Counted from the first letter of the stretch, positions 1 through 11,595 are shown. The stretch: 64,000 bases of DNA from Dactylis glomerata (GCA_007115705.1 QXEO01000339.1:5180090-5244089); one strand, 5' to 3'. The notes: a model not told the origin generated them from the letters alone. Program-made: numbers and translations.

Positions 1-705
1 TCCTTTCTCAAACCATGGCTAACCGATTCCATCGGGTGCCCACCAACATTCACATACCATGGAGGAGTGCCTTTTTTTCTTTCTTTTTTTCTCTTTTTTT
101 TTCTTTTTGGAATAAGCAATATGGAAGATAGCAAATCCGACCACTACGTCCCCATGAGCTGAAAACAGTGTCACAAAACGAGAAGTATTTTGAAGGTTTT
201 TTCAAAGGTAGCACATGAAAATTTACTTGGAATGGCTTACAAATACCATGCATAGGAGTTTATAGTGGACACAATGACAAACTTGGTTTTTAGGAGTTGG
301 ATGCACGAGTAGAGCTCATACTCAGTACAAAATGAGGGCTAGCAAAAGACTAGGAGCGACCAACTAAATAACGGCCATAATCATGCATAGCGACAAAGCG
401 ACATTAAAAGAAGCATAAGATGGCATCAAAAGTCAAAAACTAAATGATCATAGAGGCAATGGTGACTTTGTATGAGTCTAACATGTGTGAGCATGCGCCA
501 AGTCAACCCAAATAAAGCATCAAGGAGAAAACCAAAATAATGCTTCTAAATAATTAAAACAATGCATGATTTTTTCAAAGGCTCATTAAGCAATCTCTGT
601 TATTTGAGACAAGTCATGCTACAGCAAAACCACTAAGCATGCTATCAAAAAGATATCAAGCATGACATGCAAAAGCCTAGGCTGTAGTCTACACAAGCTC
701 CTTCT
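1..705 (-). mobile_element. Internal-domain segment of a Sabrina-like element (A'), joined out of order to copy A
   Basis: This segment aligns with the internal tail of copy A at about 2260-2965 (same order, same strand), including the conserved stretch around the motif cccgatggaatcggttagcc (here on the minus strand near 15-40). It lies directly beyond the broken 3' LTR of copy A, where LTR sequence would be expected to continue. The join is near 700-707, where the LTR text and the internal text share only a few bases. The segment holds no coding region I can support. It is probably part of a second, tandemly placed copy that continues to the left of the window. Confidence 0.7.
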
Positions 706-1535
706 TGGAGTCACTAGCATCTACTCGGCCAAGATATCTACTAGCAACGGAGAGCATGCAAGATCATAAACAACATAGAGATAACATAAAGATAATAATT
801 CAGCAAATCAACTTGACATAGTATCAATATTCATCAGATCCTAACAAACACAACATGTAGAATTACACAACGATGATCTTGATCATGGTAGGAAGCTCAC
901 AAGATCTAAACATGAAGCACATGGAGGAGATGACAACCATCTAGCTACTGCTATGGACCCATAGTCCAAGGTAGACTATTCACGCATCACTCCAGAGGCA
1001 GTCATGGTGATGAAGAAGGCCTCCGGTGGTGATTCCCCACTCCGGCAGGGTGCCGAGAAGAGCTTTTGGACTCTCCCGATCTCGCATCAATGACGGCGGC
1101 AGCTTGTAGTATGTTTTGAGGAAAATAGATCGGGTCCTTTAGGTTTTCCCATCGAGGGGAATATATAAGCGGAAGGGCGGCGTTCAGAAGTGGACCAGGG
1201 GCCCACACCTGCCCCTGGCGCGGCCTGGGGGTGGCCCGCACCATGGGGTGGCGTGGCCGCCCTCTGGCTCCCCTCCGTCTCTGCTTTGGACTCCGTGACG
1301 CTTCGGGAAAAATAGGAACTTTGGCTTTTGTTTCGTCCAATTCCGAGAATATTTCCTGTGTAGCTTTTCTGAAACACAAAATAGCAGAAACAGGGAACTG
1401 GCACTGTGGCATCTTGTTAATAGGTTAGTTCTAGAAAATGCATAAAAACGCCACAAAGTGTAACAAAACACAAAGTAAATGGTGTATAAACAAGCATGGA
1501 TCATCAAAAATTATAGATACATTTGAGACCTATCA
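706..1535 (-). repeat. Truncated 3' LTR of copy A
   Basis: The minus-strand start (tgataggtctcaaatg) follows the polypurine tract and matches the start of the 5' LTR at 6669. The match to the 5' LTR runs down to about 706, within the part corresponding to 5840, and then stops abruptly, so about half of the roughly 1.65 kb LTR is missing. Confidence 0.85.
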
Positions 1536-4115
1536 TGCATCCCCAAGCTTAACTCCTGCTCGTCCTCGAGTAGGTAAGTGATAACAAAATAATAATTTTT
1601 GAGGTGACATGCACCATCACAATCTTGATCAATGATGTAAAGCATTGAGTGCTGAGATCAAAGTACTCTAAACATGGGCATAAAAGACATAATCTTGACA
1701 ATAAAACTTAGCAACCATGTTATAACATGAAAAGTAACACAAACAAAAGATCATGAGTAATGAAGCATTGAAAGTCAAGTGTGTGTTTCAACCATATTGA
1801 AAAACATAGTAAAGTGGTTTTCATCTTGTCCTTAATGGAGTAGCAAATCATAAATGCATAGGACGCCTTCAAGTTTAAGAGGGCAACTAGATACAAATAA
1901 TTTAAGAACAAGCAAAACCATAATCATGAATCAATCAATAATAAATTTTGGGACTATGCACATTAAACTTAGAATGACAACTATGCTCTCTTAGACGGTG
2001 CATAAAGGTAGAAGGTGGAGACTCAACATAAAAGTAAAAGAAAGGCCCTTCGCAGAGGGAAGCAGTGATTAAACATGTGCTAGAGCTTTTCATTTGTAAA
2101 ACAGAGAGATAAAAAATTTGTGTTGAGAGGTGGTTGTTCTTGTCAATGATTGGCAATGGGGTTCTTACTATCTTCCATACTAAGCAAGTTTTTGAGAGAG
2201 AGAGAGATTGGCACTTTGGTGCTCTTTTATAAAGCTTGGCACTCCTCCCCACTTTTCCTTTCACAAACCATGGCTAACCGATTCCATAGGGTGCCCACCA
2301 ACTTTCACATACCATGGAGGAGTGACTTTTTTCTTTTCTTTTTTCCTCTTTTTTTTATTTTTTGGAATAAAACAATATGGAAGATAGCAAATCCGACCAC
2401 TACGTCCCCATGAGCTGAAAACAGTGTCACAAAATGAGATGTATTTTGAAGGTTTTTGAAAGGTAGTACATGAAAATTTACTTGGAATGGTTGCAAATAC
2501 CATGCATAGGAATTTATAGTGGACTCATTGGAGAACTTGGTTTTTGGGAGTTGGATGCACGAGAAGTATTCCCTCTCAGTACAAAATGAAGGCTAGCAAA
2601 AGACTGGGAGCGACAAACTAAGAGAGCAATAACGGCCATAATCATGCATAGCGACAAAACATCATTAACCGAAGCATAAAGTGGTATCACAAGTCAAAAA
2701 CCAAATGATCATAGAGGTTTATGGAGACTTTTTCGAGTCAAACATGTTGTAAGCATGCGCCAAGTCAACCCAAATAAAGCATCAAAAGAGAAAACCACAA
2801 TAACATGCTCCCATATAACAAAAACAACGCATGATTTTTTTCAAAGGCTCATTAAGCAATCTCAGTCATTTGAGACAAGTCATGCTATAGAAAAACTACT
2901 AAGCATACTATCAAAACAACATCAAGCATGACATGCAAAAGTCTAAGCCACAGTCTAAATAAGCTCCCATTTGTACCACTATAGGCATGCAACTTTTTTC
3001 TCTTTTCCAACACCATTCAAACCTTTTTGAAACAACTCTTTTGATGAAAACCAACATAGACCAGTGGTCTAAATACACCTTTATGCAAAGATATAACAAT
3101 ATCTAAACAAAAATCAAGGCAAAAAATGAAAGCTAAATGTAGTACTAGAAAAAGAGAACACTCGTTGGACGATAAGAGTGAAAACTAGAGTGTTCTTGGC
3201 AATGAAAAATGGAGTGTGTCTTCTCCAAAAGAAATTTGTTGGGGTCCAACCATTTATTGCAGCAAACAAAACAAAAGAAAACTGAAAGTGAAAGTAAAGA
3301 CGCTCCAAGAAAAACGCATAGTGCATGAAGCAATAAATATAGTGTCTTGAAAGGTGACCCGATTTTTGCCGATGAAGAAGGGGTGCCTCGGGGGCATCCC
3401 CAAGCTTTGATGCTTGTACCTCTTGGATATTTCTTGGGGTCACATGGGAATCCCCAAGCTTGAGCTTTTGTCCATACTTCATCTCATCTCATCTCATCAC
3501 TCTCCTTTCCCTACAGTTGAAAACTTCCTTCATACAAAATTTCACACAATTCTATTAGCAACATTAGTATAAGCATGATAATAAATGTACTCTTTTGGTT
3601 CAGTTTCAAACTCAAATATACTATCCATTAAAGCATAAGCTACTGTAGCAACTTCCTCAAAAGTTCCGTGATCAAAAGAACTCAAAAAGAAAGCGATCGA
3701 GAGGCAAACACAAATAGTGGCACAAATCTGTCAAAACAGAACAGCTGACAAATATCGATTTTTCGGAGGACCTTCTGTTGCTCAAATAGAAAAGTGCAAA
3801 AGTAATAAAAGTTTGGAAATAACCTGGGGCATGCGCACAAGAAATCGCAGATCAAAAAGATATTCTGAGAATTTTCATGAATTTTTATGGTGCAGCGCAG
3901 AAATCTGTTTCAGGACAGCAACTTCCCCAAATCTTACCTTCCTCAAATTAGAGGTTCTTCTTGGCACAAAAACGAAATAAAAATGATAAGGAGAGGTCAT
4001 TAAAGTAGTAATAACTTCCAAGACTCAAATAAAAGAAAAATTACAGAAAAGAAAACAATGGGTTATCTCCCAAGAGTGCTTTTCTTTAACGCCTTTGAGC
4101 TAGGCGCAGAAAGTG
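1536..4115 (-). other. Conserved 3' non-coding tail of copy A with internal polypurine-tract copies
   Basis: About 2.6 kb without a supportable gene. It begins (minus strand) with the block that includes gcgcctagctcaaaggcg and a following stretch ending in gggagataaccca, which is also found at 24761 in copy B and 43600 in copy C. It contains a minus-strand copy of aagcttggggatgc at 3394-3407 and a degenerate one near 3440-3465, and ends in the true polypurine tract at 1537-1550. Short reading frames in it drift between copies and are not considered genes. Confidence 0.75.
1537..1550 (-). promoter_or_regulatory. Polypurine tract of copy A
   Basis: The minus strand reads aagcttggggatgc one base before the 3' LTR start at 1535. 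In LTR retrotransposons this position primes plus-strand DNA synthesis. The same 14-mer abuts the 3' LTR of copies B (27313-27326) and C (46479-46492). Confidence 0.85.
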
Positions 4116-4119
4116 GAAA

Positions 4120-4380
4120 TCAAGTATTTTCAAATGAGGCATTAAGATCAATTGTTTCCTCAAGAGCACCACTTACCACACTAGGCACTTAAGAATTTCC
4201 TGAAGAAGATTCAACATGCAAGTCACTCTTAGTTGAACTAAAAGTCTTACCAATCTTAAAAACATGCGGCGGTTTTGGCACAGACACCTTGAGAACATAT
4301 ATAAATTTTTGCTCTTTTCCAATAAAAGCTTTCTCCTTCTTAAATTTAAGAGAAGAGAAAATTAAACTTAGAGTTTCCAT
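4120..4380 (-). pseudogene. C-terminal remnant of the small cargo ORF of copy A
   Basis: A minus-strand frame with a stop at 4189-4191 ends at a TGA at 4120-4122. Its last residues contain TIDLNASF followed by ENT and stop, almost the same ending as the copy C frame at 43586 (TIDLNASF, then DIT and stop). It sits at the same place relative to the shared tail. I do not recognise a domain. The matching ends suggest copies A and C once shared a protein that has since degenerated in A. Confidence 0.6.
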
Positions 4381-4495
4381 ATACTCCTATAATTTACCAA
4401 TCCTAAGGTTTTGACTATCATGGATAGTGCTAGCCTCTAAAGCAATGATTCTTCTACCGATACTTTCTATCGATTCATTGACCTGGTTAGCGTTA

Positions 4496-4783
4496 TCAAG
4501 GAGATTTGGCAATCTTTTCTCTAAAGAGCTCAGTTTTTTCTACAACTTCCTCCAAAGTGACCTCAGTTTTAACAACATGAATAGGTGGTACTCCCACTAA
4601 ACTTTCAATTAAAGTGCATGCTTCCGAAGGAGTACCCAGAAAATTACCTCCTGTGAGAGTATCAAGAACATACCTATTCCAACTAGATATACCAACATAA
4701 AAATTCCTAAGGAGGATCATGGTAGAATGCTTATTTGTACACCTATGATGAGCATTACTAATTCGGTACCAAGCATCCTTCAA
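4496..4783 (-). pseudogene. Athila-type gag-like fragment in copy A
   Basis: A 95-residue minus-strand frame starting with MKDAWYRIS and containing MILLRNFYVGIS and GVPPIHVVKTEVTLEEV. The pattern of a short gag-derived peptide with an acidic helical end resembles Athila-lineage gag segments of grasses as I remember them. It has no zinc knuckle, protease or polymerase. It lies between the primer-binding site and the shared tail, the same slot that holds unrelated frames in copies B and C. The rest of the 4121-4995 interval has no intact frame. Identification is moderate; the frame itself is real. Confidence 0.5.
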
Positions 4784-4994
4784 ACTCCCCCTAGTGGCTT
4801 AAAAGTACGAACCTCAACTTCAGGATTACTCATTCTAGCAAAACTAAAAGCAGACAAGTAAAAATAACAACTATAAAGGGACTAATTTTTTTGTATTTTT
4901 GATAAAAAGATGCAAGAAAAAATAAAATAAAGCAAAACAATAACAAAGTAAAAGATTGGATGCGAGAGACTCCCCTTGCAGAAATCCTCTTTCT

Positions 4995-5011
4995 CCCTGG
5001 CAACGGCGCCA
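4995..5011 (-). promoter_or_regulatory. Primer-binding site (tRNA-Asp type), copy A
   Basis: The minus strand reads tggcgccgttgccaggg seven bases after the 5' LTR. It complements the 3' end of plant tRNA-Asp (a known primer for Athila-type elements) with one mismatch to the version at 23835 in copy B. Confidence 0.85.
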
Positions 5012-5018
5012 GAACACT

Positions 5019-6669
5019 TGTTGATGGTGCGGTGTTGATGTAGGAGTTTTGTAGATGACCGCTCAGTTGGAAACCCCAAGAGAAGGTTATGATGAGCACA
5101 GCAGCAAGTCTTCCCTCAGTGTGAAACCAAGGTTTATCAAACCAGTAGGAGGAAGAACCAACTTCCGAAGGTTGATGCTCGCTAGCTTCGCGACAGCTCT
5201 AGACAATGTATGTATGGCGCCTCGCCCAGGGTGTAGCTTTGCACCAGCAGCAATGTGGAACCTGCACGCAACACAACCAAGTACTTTGTCCCAACTTACA
5301 GTGAGGTTGTCAATCTCACCGGTTTGCTGTAAACAAAGGATTAAGCGTATCGAGTGGTAAAAGATAGTAGTTTGCAAGAATGTAAATAAAGTGAGTAAAT
5401 GGTAAACGGTAATAACAATGTAAAAGAATGGACTGGGGTCCACAGTTCACTAGTGGTGTCTCTCCATAAGATAAATAACATGCTGGGTAAACAAATTACA
5501 GTTGGGCAATTGATAGAATAAAGCAAGCATACAAATGTCATGAGGATCACTATGAGATTCACTTGGGCATTAGAACATAATACATAGACCGTAATCCAAC
5601 TGCATCTATGACTAATAATCCACCCTTCGGATGTCATCCGAGCAACCATTGGGTATTAAGTTGCAAGCAACAGATTATCACCTTAAGGAAAGTGCGTAAT
5701 GTAAACAATACAAATATCCTTGAACACAAGATTGTTGTTTTCTCCCTAGTAGCAACAGCACATCTACAACCTTAGAGGTTTTTGTCACTCCCCCAGACTA
5801 CTAGACGCATGAACCCACTATCGAGCATAAATACTTCCTCTTGGACTCTCTAGCATCTACTCGGCCAAGATATCTACTAGCAACGGAGAGCATGCAAGAT
5901 CATAAAGAACATAGAGATAACATAAAGATAATAATTCAGCAAATCAACTTGACATAGTATCAATATTCATCGGATCCCAACAAACACAACATGTAGAATT
6001 ACACAACGATGATCTTGATCATGATAGGCAGCTCACAAGATCTGAACATGAAGCACATGGAGGAGATGACAACCATCTAGCTACTGCTATGGACCCGTAG
6101 TCCAAGGTAGACTACTCACGCATCACTCTGGAGGCAGGCATGGTCATGAAGAAGGCCTCCGGTGGTGATTCCCCTCTCCGGCAGGGTGCCGGGAAGACCT
6201 TCTGGACCCTCCCGATCTCGCGTCGATGATGGCGGTGGCTTGCAGTATGTTTCGAGGAAAATTGATCTGGTCCTTTAGGTTTTCCCATCGAGGGGAATAT
6301 ATAGGCGGAAGGGCGGCGGAAGGAAGTGGACCAGGGGCCCACACATACCCCTGGCGCGGCCTAGGGGTGGCCTGCGCCATGGGGTGGCGTGGCCGCCCTC
6401 TGGCTCCCCTCCGTCTCTGCTTCGGACTCCGTGACGCTTTGGGAAAAATAGGAACTTTGGCTTTTCTTTCGTCCAATTCCGAGAATATTTCCTGTGTAGC
6501 TTTTCTGAAACACAAAAACAGCAGAAACAGGGAACTGGCACTTTGGCATCTTGTTAATAGGTTAGTTCTGGAAAATGCATAAAAAACCCACAAAGTGTAA
6601 CAAAAAAAATAAATGGTGTATAAACAAGCATGGAGCATCAAAAATTATAGATACATTTGAGACGTATCA
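5019..6669 (-). repeat. 5' LTR of copy A
   Basis: Starts on the minus strand with tgatacgtctcaaatg at 6669 and ends atcaaca at 5019, directly before the primer site. Length 1651. A TATA-like cttatatatt lies near 6296-6306 (minus). The matching partial copy is at 706-1535. Confidence 0.88.
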
Positions 6670-8507
6670 ATGGACTAGTGTTGTGGGTGAATAGAACATG
6701 TTCCTCTTGATCCCCAATGTCATCCTCTTCAATGGCAACGACCGCTTGGACGAACGCTTTATGCTTGCCTTCACTATAGTAGTCAACGGTGCCATTGTCC
6801 CTAGTGATCATAACCCTTGTGTTTTTGCACTCAAATGACTTGTGTCCTTGAACTCCACACTTGAAGCAAGTTACTTTGAGTGGTGTTGTTGACGCCTTCG
6901 ATGATGCGGTTGACGGTGGCGGTTGAGCTTGAGGAGGCTTGGAGATGGTATTGGAAGAAGTGGCATGAGCGGCCTTAGGTAGTATTGGGCTTGACGAAGC
7001 ATTGCATGAGGCAAAGAAAGCCTTGGAGCACTCATGCTTGGTATCTTCTTGCACTTGTCATTCGGCTTTGGAGGCATGGTGCATAAGTTGGACCAAAGTG
7101 GTGTATGAAAGGAACTCCACAATGCGCTTAATTGGATAGGTCAACCCATTGAAGAAACGAGACATTCTTTGTTCTTCATTTTCTTCTATCTTAGCGCGCA
7201 TCATGATCATTTCCATTTCCTTGTAGTATTCTTCCACAGACTTGGTGCCTTGTGTCAACTTTTGAAGTTTGTTGAAAAGATTGTGTGTTTAGTGCTCGGG
7301 GATGAAACAGTTGTGCCTTTCAATATTCATGTCTTCCCAAGTGTCTATGGACTCAAGGAGTTGTTCTTCGCGATCCACCATCATGTGCTCGCACCACACA
7401 TTTGCATAGTCTTCGAACTCAAGGGAGGCCATTGCTACTTTCTTTGCTTCAGAATAGTTATGCACACGGAAGATCTTGTCAACCTTGAGTGCCCATGATA
7501 GGTAGGTGTCGGGGTCGTCTTTGCCCTTGAACTTGGGCATGGTGATTTTGAGCTTGCCAAACTTGTCGTCCTCATCATGTGGTCGACGAGGCGGTCTTGC
7601 ATCCTCATCATGTGGTCGATGCAGCGGTCTTGCATTGGCTTGTAGGTCTTGGTCATTGTGTCGATGGATTGGTGGAAACCATGGTTCTTCATCATTGTGA
7701 TTGCAGTGGTGGCGAGGTTGCACACTATATTCACTTAGCGCCCGACGATGCTCATGGTGAGGAGGGAGATCATGAAGAACATGTCGATGGCCATCATGGT
7801 CATGAGGATGTCGACGACCTTCTTGGTCATGAGGGGGATGGCAACGCCCATCTTGATGTTGAGGTTGCAAGACATTCTCATTGGTTGGTGAATGTGTTGT
7901 TGATGCATGTTGAGAAGTTGCCATTCTTGATTCACCATTAGTGGGGCGCCATGTTGTTCTTGGCCTTGAGGTTGATGTTCCGCTTGGTGTCATTGCTCTT
8001 GAGCTTGTTGAGGATGTTCATGATGTCCTTGTTGTTCGCCATCATGGCATTGGGGACGATGTGCACCATGCTCTTGAGGTTGAGGATGAGGTTGTTGATG
8101 GCACGCATGGTCATCCACATGGTTGGAGTGGGAAGATGATCTTGATGAACGTGACCTTGAGCGTTGATGTTGGTGCGCAAAGTTGTCAAAGGACTACATG
8201 AGTTGCTTGAGCGTCGCGTTCGTGTCATCAAACTTTTTGGTGAAGTCGTCATGTCATTTGTCGTTGACGAGGAGGTGGTCATCAAGTCCTCGGAGCGTGG
8301 CGTCGATGTCGTCGAACCGTTTGTTGTTGCCGGCGAGCTTGTTGTTGATTGCATCGAACTGTGAGTCCTTGGCCTCATCGACTTGGTTGAACCTTTGCTT
8401 CATGTCGGCTTTAAGCATTCAAAATTCATGATTGGTCATGGGTCGTGGTTGTCCCTCTCTGTGTCATACCAAGAGTCCGGTGGTGGAGGTATTGGTTCCC
8501 TAGACAT
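6670..8507 (-). pseudogene. Chromovirus gag pseudogene (element H), truncated by copy A
   Basis: Gag packages retrotransposon RNA in virus-like particles. The likely start is the ATG at 8507-8505 (MSREPIPPPP). A coiled, charged N-terminal part follows, broken by stops and a frameshift between 8430 and 7990. The frame at 7993-7289 then holds a His/Asp-rich linker and the gag core (LKITMPKFKGKDDPDTYLSW, then FEDYANVWCEHM). The frame at 7258-7058 continues the core (VEEYYKEMEMIMMRAKIEE). The frame at 7054-6670 has one CCHC zinc knuckle, CFKCGVQGHKSFEC, near 6860-6820. Copy A cuts it just after the knuckle. At least three frame breaks make it non-functional. Assignment to gag is firm; the clade is inferred from the LTR-encoded pol tail. 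Confidence 0.8.
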
Positions 8508-9567
8508 GGTCACAAAGCTAGAGGTAGAAGAGGAAAAGTGAGGTGGTTAGAAAATAAGAATACACTTGAAACACGTCCCGTAAAATGATTGAATTGATGA
8601 AAACACCCAAGGACAACCGTTGTGCACAAGTTAGGAGACATGCAAAAGGCTAGGAAAGGTGGAAATGCCAAACGAAAAATCAAAAGAAAAGTGTATTGTC
8701 AAATGTGGAGGTGATACAAAAATTTCAAATGTCAAAAGGGCGATCAAAAGAACAAACACGTGGAGATAGATGGGGTTAGTGCGACAGAAAAAAGAGCATG
8801 AACAAAATGGTCCTAACAAAGACTATGCTCAATGTCGCTCGAACACGCGAGAGACCGTGGCTTGGTTGCAAAATTGAGAAGCACCGAGGTTCGCACACTT
8901 GCCTCTCTTCTCACTCTCTCTTTTGCTTACAAGCTTGTGTACTCTTTTGTATTTGGTGGACTAAGTATGGCACACACACTATTTGTTTCTTTCTCTTTTT
9001 TTGATTGGAAGTATCTCTTTCTCTTGCTCTTTGCCCACTTCAAAACTTGTTAGAGCTTGGTATAGACACACACTCTCACATTGCGGGGTCAAATGTACGA
9101 TGCTTCGCAACACTAGGAAAACTACTCTCAAAGAACAAGGTCACCAAAGGAAAAGGGGCTGTCAAAGAAGAACAAAGGAAAATTTTAGAAGAAGATCAGC
9201 ATTTACCAGACAGGGCCGGCTCTAGCCGATGTATGGACCGGCTTTAGCCGATGGGCCGGTGTGTAAACCGGCTTTAGCCGGTTCAAAGTTTTTCGAGAAA
9301 CTTGGTCAGACCGGCTATTTCCTTTTCTCAGACCGGCTATAGCATCCTCAAATCCGAAAAAAGGAAAAATTAGGCTAATGGATTGCAAAGGAAGGTAGAA
9401 CAACACTTGAGACACGAAATCTATGGATCAAAACCACAAAAAACTCAACAAATCAAGAGATTAAAATTCGAGGCAATTTTGGGGCTATTTTTTTGATTTT
9501 CAAAATTTATGGTGGAAATCACAAAATAAAAGTAAATCTGTGGCAACCAAAGGCTACTGATAACATA
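8508..9567 (-). other. Leader of element H with CCGGCT/AGCCGG palindromes
   Basis: About 1.06 kb between the primer site and gag with no supportable gene. It contains a cluster of short palindromic motifs built on ccggct-tt-agccgg at 9213-9350 (clearest at 9269-9288). A primer-site-like tgttatcagtagcc is on the minus strand at about 9553-9567 and matches the initiator-tRNA-Met site tggtatcagagc only in part. Confidence 0.55.
9213..9350. repeat. Cluster of CCGGCTTTAGCCGG-type palindromes (leader copy)
   Basis: Five variants of a motif with self-complementary arms ccggct and agccgg occur in about 140 bases, the best being aaccggctttagccggtt. A second cluster of the same motif lies inside the LTR of the same element at 10130-10235. 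Confidence 0.75.
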
Positions 9568-10037
9568 TGATAGGGGTTGACCCCAATGGTGTGGCCAGAT
9601 CTTCACGGATTCACGAGATTTGTAGCGGGAAAAGAGGATGAACACAAAGAACACAGCGAGCACGATGAACATGACTCACAAATCGAAGGGCAAACTCACA
9701 CACACAAGATACACACCGGTTGTCCTTATTGGCCCGATTCACCAACTCAATAGAATCACAAGGAAGAGACTCCAAGAGTAGAATTCCTAGTGAGAGATTG
9801 ATTTGCTAGGGATAGAATTCCACTTAGGGAAGAGACCAATCAATTGGATAGAATTACATACTCTTATATGCAAGAGATCCAAATCAAGGTATAATTCCCC
9901 AAATAGAAGAGATCCCAAACAAAGAGGGATGATGGTTTACTCGAGATGTAAGTTCTAGTAGCAGGGTTCCCTCAAAGGGAGAGGCATGATGCCAATTCTT
10001 ATCTTAATTCTTGTCTAAAACTAGAGAGGGGGAAGAG

Positions 10038-10051
10038 ACCCATATATATAG
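10038..10051 (-). promoter_or_regulatory. TATA box in the LTR of element H
   Basis: Minus strand reads cctatatatatggg, placed mid-LTR as expected for the U3/R border. It would drive transcription toward gag at 8507. Confidence 0.5.
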
Positions 10052-10299
10052 GCAGCCACGACATGGGACAGTTTGGTAATTTAGGGGAAGATTACATAGG
10101 TGGCTTCTAGGCCAAAGGGACATTGACTCGGGTAGACCGGATATAGCCGGTGTTTAGTCCGGCTTTAGCCAGTGGGCCGGCTATACCCAATGTTCAGTCC
10201 GGCTATAGCCAGTGTTGGGGCTGGCTTTAGCCGGTCCGTCTTCTGCGCCGGCTTCTTCTTGCGGCATTTCTAGGCTTCCTCCTTGTGTTCCTCGTCCTT

Positions 10300-10505
10300 G
10301 GTCATTGCTCCATGTGATTCATACCTGAGTGCACAAATGATGACATTGCAATGAGGTAGCGAACCATCCAACATATGTTCTAAATCAAGTGTGTTTAGGA
10401 GCAAGTTCACCTTATCATGGATGGCTTTAGCTCGAGCCCTTGTCATGGGTCCTCGTAGGGGACTTGATGGACTTGAGGTGGAGGTGTCCGAAGGCCACCC
10501 CGTAT
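10300..10505 (-). pseudogene. LTR-encoded C-terminal tail of a CRM-like pol (element H)
   Basis: One minus-strand frame in the LTR reads, among others, RGPMTRARAKAIHDKVN followed by LLLNTLDLEHML. In CRM chromoviruses the polyprotein ends with a CR motif of this kind, partly encoded by the 3' LTR and linked in the literature to targeting of centromeric chromatin. Here it lies in the 5' LTR, where it is not attached to pol; it marks what the 3' LTR copy would encode. Compare the tail in element F at 53456-53500. Confidence 0.6.
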
Positions 10506-11027
10506 CCCAATTGGGTGTTGTTTATGTGATATACTTTACTTAAACTTTGCATGTCCATGATCAACCAACTGATTGCTAATCATAAGATGCAACTAAAATT
10601 GTTACCTTCTTGCATGCACCATTACCTATCATTCTCTTGTAGCAAGGAATGATGGCAACCCTTAAAAATGGTAATCTTCTTTCAAGCGTTAATCTTTCAC
10701 TTATAGAGGATAGTAAACTAACCTAAAATCCATAACAAACCTGTGTGTGCAATTGAACCTAAAAGTGCAACACACCACAAGAAAAGTCACCAAAACTCAA
10801 TATAAACCCATCCTCGGGGTTAGGTTATGCTTAGAGCGATGCATACCATATATTATGCATATCATGGTGTAGATTTCTAATATCATCCCTACCGGATGAT
10901 TATTGCTATTTCAGAATTGGGATTTCTTACGTATCGAAGATCTTGACTTGCATAATCTTGCAGTCAAAAAGGCAAGTTCACTCTTGCTCATACCTCTTGA
11001 GTATTTTTATCAAATTACTTGCAAAGC

Positions 11028-11045
11028 TATATATATATATATATT
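11028..11045. repeat. (TA)n microsatellite
   Basis: A perfect run of alternating t and a, about nine units long. Confidence 0.9.
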
Positions 11046-11340
11046 GGATCACTACTGCATTTAAAAGCAAAAGTTTCTCTTTTTATAATTAATATGAAGT
11101 AGTGGTTTCAACCGGAATGGTTGTTGCCCTAGGATGGTGGGCAGTGGGACCATGGTATGATATATGTGGTTGGTGAAGGTCCCACTGCATGGAAAAGTTC
11201 ACCTAGGCTTAATAACCAATGTCGCCAGTGATTCTAGCACCATAAATAACGGTCAACCATAAGATCTTGAATGGGACGGAAAAGTCAGCTATATATTTTT
11301 CCTCTCGCATATCAACAGATCAGTAGCGGAGGGTTGTCCT

Positions 11341-11595
11341 GCCTGGTCTATCTATAGAGTATAGGGGGGGACGTGGGATTCCCGCCGGTCTACCTATGAT
11401 ATAAAGGAGGACAGACTAGCTAATTGGTCTATGATGGATTATAAGGGTCACCCAGAATGGTCTACCCATAATGTATAGGTGCGGGCATGGCAGGGTCCAG
11501 AATGGTCTGCCCATGTGGTGGAACCCATAATGTAAAGGTGCAGACCGGTGCGCCAAACGGTCTACATATGTGGTATAGGTGCGGGTGGACTTACA
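11341..11595. repeat. Diverged tandem repeats with a ggtctaccyat...tatagg core
   Basis: Five to six units, spaced roughly 30-60 bases, each contain ggtct followed by a variant of acccataatgtataggtg (near 11344, 11388, 11428, 11459, 11503 and 11560). They lie inside the LTR at 10516-12480 and are probably regulatory subrepeats of it. Confidence 0.6.

Larger units (their letters stand above)
706..6669 (-). mobile_element. Sabrina-like (Athila-related) LTR retrotransposon, copy A, non-autonomous, 3' LTR truncated
   Basis: Read on the minus strand the element runs 5' LTR (6669-5019), tRNA-Asp primer site (5011-4995), remnants of small coding frames (4783-4120), a long conserved non-coding tail (4115-1551), polypurine tract (1550-1537) and the first 830 bases of the 3' LTR (1535-706). 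There is no reverse transcriptase or integrase. The same LTR family recurs as copies B (22299-28870) and C (41092-48133). It is inserted in the gag gene of element H, right after position 6669. The 3' end is replaced by internal sequence (1-705), so no target duplication can be checked. The family name is from memory of grass repeats; the structure is seen directly. Confidence 0.85.
6670..10509 (-). mobile_element. CRM-like chromovirus fragment H (5' LTR, leader and partial gag)
   Basis: The minus strand reads LTR (10509-9568), a weak initiator-tRNA-Met-like primer site near 9560, a 1.06 kb leader, and gag from 8507 to 6670, where copy A interrupts it. The LTR itself encodes the end of a pol protein with the motif GPMTRARAKAIHDKVN, as is known for CRM-type elements whose polyprotein runs into the 3' LTR. 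Pol and 3' LTR are outside the window. The LTR edge at 10509 rests on the TG...CA rule only, because there is no second LTR to compare. Confidence 0.65.
9568..10509 (-). repeat. 5' LTR of element H
   Basis: Minus strand from tgggatacggggtggcc (10509) to a tatca end at 9568, about 942 bases. It contains pol C-terminal coding text near its start, a TATA box (minus strand cctatatatatggg, 10038-10051), the palindrome cluster at 10130-10235, and loosely repetitive text around 9720-9910. No partner LTR is in the window, so the ends are provisional. Confidence 0.6.

Noticed and set aside
6226..6641. Frames of 118 and 165 residues on opposite strands
   Set aside because: Both lie in the 5' LTR of copy A and recur in part in its 3' LTR at 1002-1507.
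11341..11595. Spaced repeats as a CRISPR array
   Set aside because: The units are diverged, spacing is irregular, and the setting is a plant LTR.
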